Assembly: GCF_030704685.1 (NCBI RefSeq)
Contig: NZ_JAUZDX010000013.1
Coordinates: forward strand, 1-64,000
Length of the DNA stretch: 64,000 bases
Direction: 5' to 3'
From: Acidovorax sp. A1169
GTDB taxonomy: Bacteria; Pseudomonadota; Gammaproteobacteria; Burkholderiales; Burkholderiaceae_C
In this document: positions 62,934-64,000 of the stretch, in pieces
Layout: each line of letters opens with the position of its first letter
Position numbering within the stretch: the first letter of the stretch is position 1
The notes under the pieces: generated by a model
What the model was told of the DNA's origin: nothing
The model's database searches: none
The model's input: only the letters and a program-made list of their open reading frames with translations
Translations under genes and position numbers: made by a program

Positions 62934-63682
62934 CAGGACAGCTCCGCGGGCTGCATGCGGTGCGCGTTCATCTGCACCTTCTGGATGCGTCCATCGCCCA
63001 GGTAGATGACCCGGTCCGCCATGCCAGCGATGGCAGCGTTGTGGGTGATCACCACGGTCGTGGTGCCCAGTTCGGCGCTGATGCGGGCGATCACCTCCAG
63101 AACCAGCTTGCCCGTCTGGTAGTCCAGTGCACCGGTCGGTTCGTCGCACAGCAGTATGTCCGGCCGTTTGACGATGGCCCGGGCAATGGCCACGCGCTGC
63201 TGTTCGCCGCCGGACAACTGCGCCGGAAAATGGTCTCGCCGTGGTGTAAGGCCGACGAGCGCAATGGCTTCGTCCACGGGCATCGGGTGGGCCGCGATGT
63301 CCGTGACCAGCGCCAGATTCTCGCGCACGGTCAGGCTGGGAATCAGGTTGTAGAACTGGAACACGAAGCCTACGTGTTCGCGCCGGTAGGCAGTCAACTG
63401 CGCGTCGCTCGCGCCGCTCAGCAACAGATCGCCAAAGCGCAACTCTCCGCGCGTGGGCATATCCAGCCCACCCAGAATGTTGAGCAGTGTCGACTTGCCG
63501 CTACCCGATGCGCCCAGCAAGACCACGAATTCGCCGCGGCGGATGTCCAGATCCACATCGCGCAGTGCAGTCACCTCCACCTCGCCAGCTAGATAGGTTT
63601 TGGTCAGGCCATGGGCGCTGAAGACGCACGTGCCTTGCGGGCTGGATGCAGCGCGGTTCGAAGGCATGGGCACAGTGGTCAT
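62930..63682 (-). CDS. ABC transporter ATP-binding protein (LolD/MacB/DevA type)
   Basis: 250 aa. Walker [14 protein letters not shown]-loop [14 protein letters not shown], signature [14 protein letters not shown], Walker [14 protein letters not shown]-loop VVITHN. The [18 protein letters not shown] pattern is that of the LolD/MacB/DevA group paired with FtsX-like permeases. First gene of a three-gene operon with two four-base overlaps. A perfect palindrome abuts the start codon and an FNR-type box lies 34 bases upstream. Confidence 0.93.
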   Translation of the reverse strand: MTTVPMPSNRAASSPQGTCVFSAHGLTKTYLAGEVEVTALRDVDLDIRRGEFVVLLGASGSGKSTLLNILGGLDMPTRGELRFGDLLLSGASDAQLTAYRREHVGFVFQFYNLIPSLTVRENLALVTDIAAHPMPVDEAIALVGLTPRRDHFPAQLSGGEQQRVAIARAIVKRPDILLCDEPTGALDYQTGKLVLEVIARISAELGTTTVVITHNAAIAGMADRVIYLGDGRIQKVQMNAHRMQPAELSW

Positions 63683-63699
63683 GGCTGACTATGTCAGCC
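63683..63699. promoter_or_regulatory. Palindrome next to the ABC operon start codon
   Basis: GGCTGAC-TAT-GTCAGCC, a perfect 7-3-7 inverted repeat immediately upstream of the ATPase start codon, covering its ribosome binding region. Candidate operator or RNA hairpin that limits translation. Confidence 0.45.
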
Positions 63700-63715
63700 G
63701 CTTCCTGCTAGCAGC

Positions 63716-63729
63716 TTGATGCCCATCAA
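63716..63729. promoter_or_regulatory. Perfect FNR/ANR-type box upstream of the ABC export operon
   Basis: TTGAT-GCCC-ATCAA, exact consensus, centred about 40 bases before the ATPase start codon and about 32 bases from the end of the next gene. Confidence 0.65.
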
Positions 63730-63753
63730 GTGACGGACAGGTTGAACGGTGAA

Positions 63754-64000
63754 TCACCCCCACACGGTCCACCAGGCCGTCAGCGATGCGAGGGCCAGGC
63801 TGCACGCCAGCGCCCCCGCAATGCGTACAGCGAACCATTTGCCACCCGCTACGGCTGCCACCACGCAACGGGTCAACGTGTTGGCACCGATGGCCACCAG
63901 CACGCCTGCGATCCAGTGATCAGCAGATACACGGCCGGCGGCATGCAGGGCGGCCAGCGCGGCGATGGAGGCATGGGGATCGAGCAGCGCCGCCAGCGCC
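63754..64000 (-). CDS. C-terminal part of a DUF4010/MgtC-like membrane protein (cut by the window edge)
   Basis: The last 82 codons of a polytopic protein, too close to the edge to see its start. The reading contains LLDPHASIAALAALHAAGRV, VAIGANTLTRCVVAAVAGG and FAVRIAGALACSLALASL, the closing segments typical of DUF4010 proteins (the C-terminal module of MgtC/SapB-like proteins). Same direction as the ABC operon. Confidence 0.65.
   Translation of the reverse strand, partial: ALAALLDPHASIAALAALHAAGRVSADHWIAGVLVAIGANTLTRCVVAAVAGGKWFAVRIAGALACSLALASLTAWWTVWG

Overview
The window looks like a chromosomal segment of a GC-rich betaproteobacterium, most likely Burkholderiales/Comamonadaceae (Acidovorax-like). 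That rests on strong G/C third-position bias and the gene families present (DUF1631, EttA, RhlE, Gtr-type glycosylation genes, CbpA/CbpM, a DASS transporter, a BON/DUF1269/PRC-barrel stress cluster). No rRNA, tRNA, CRISPR array, integrase or replication origin was recognised.

Layout. 0-7.4 kb is an unstable accessory block: an orphan RHS tip plus toxin tail broken by a stop codon, a candidate immunity gene, an intact 1549-aa RHS protein, a truncated and frameshifted pseudogene, and a small P-loop kinase gene split by a 268-bp MITE-like element. 7.5-13.5 kb is a Gtr-like membrane glycosylation cluster (GtrB-type glycosyltransferase, methyltransferase, GtrA, two paralogous polytopic proteins). 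A third paralog lies at 18.0-19.9 kb, after a lipoprotein, a DUF1631 gene and a second MITE-like element with CTAG flanks. 19.9-25.1 kb holds ettA, rhlE, an oxidoreductase gene that starts out of frame inside the rhlE tail, and a VapBC pair. 25.1-29.4 kb has small uncharacterised genes, a hydrolase remnant and a DUF2142 membrane protein.

29.4-46.8 kb is the most interesting part: a compact stress/redox island. It encodes two Crp/Fnr regulators (one broken by an amber codon), a KaiC-like double ATPase overlapping a diguanylate cyclase, two near-identical triple-BON proteins, a BON lipoprotein, PRC-barrel and DUF1269 proteins, a sensor-kinase-like protein, a DksA-type zinc finger protein, CbpA-CbpM, and a zinc alcohol dehydrogenase / P-type ATPase / DASS transporter operon. 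Every transcription unit in the island has upstream a 14-bp inverted repeat of the form GTNCG-N4-CGCAC (half-sites of GTGCG/CGCAC type). I propose this as the operator of an undescribed Crp/Fnr-type regulon.

46.8-54.7 kb is ordinary housekeeping and accessory content (EEP-family protein, M14 peptidase lipoprotein, TonB-like protein, GFA, GNAT, CPBP, GST). 54.7-64 kb has a beta-CASP metallo-hydrolase divergent from a DUF2892 gene with two FNR-type boxes between them, an unlisted 38-aa membrane peptide, an alanine-rich coiled-coil protein, a LysR/monooxygenase divergent pair, a tightly overlapping ABC-ATPase/FtsX-permease/HlyD export operon preceded by a perfect FNR-type box, and the end of a DUF4010-like membrane protein. 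Thus two Crp/Fnr-family box types (TTGAT-N4-ATCAA and GTNCG-N4-CGCAC) mark much of the right half of the window, pointing to oxygen- or stress-responsive control.
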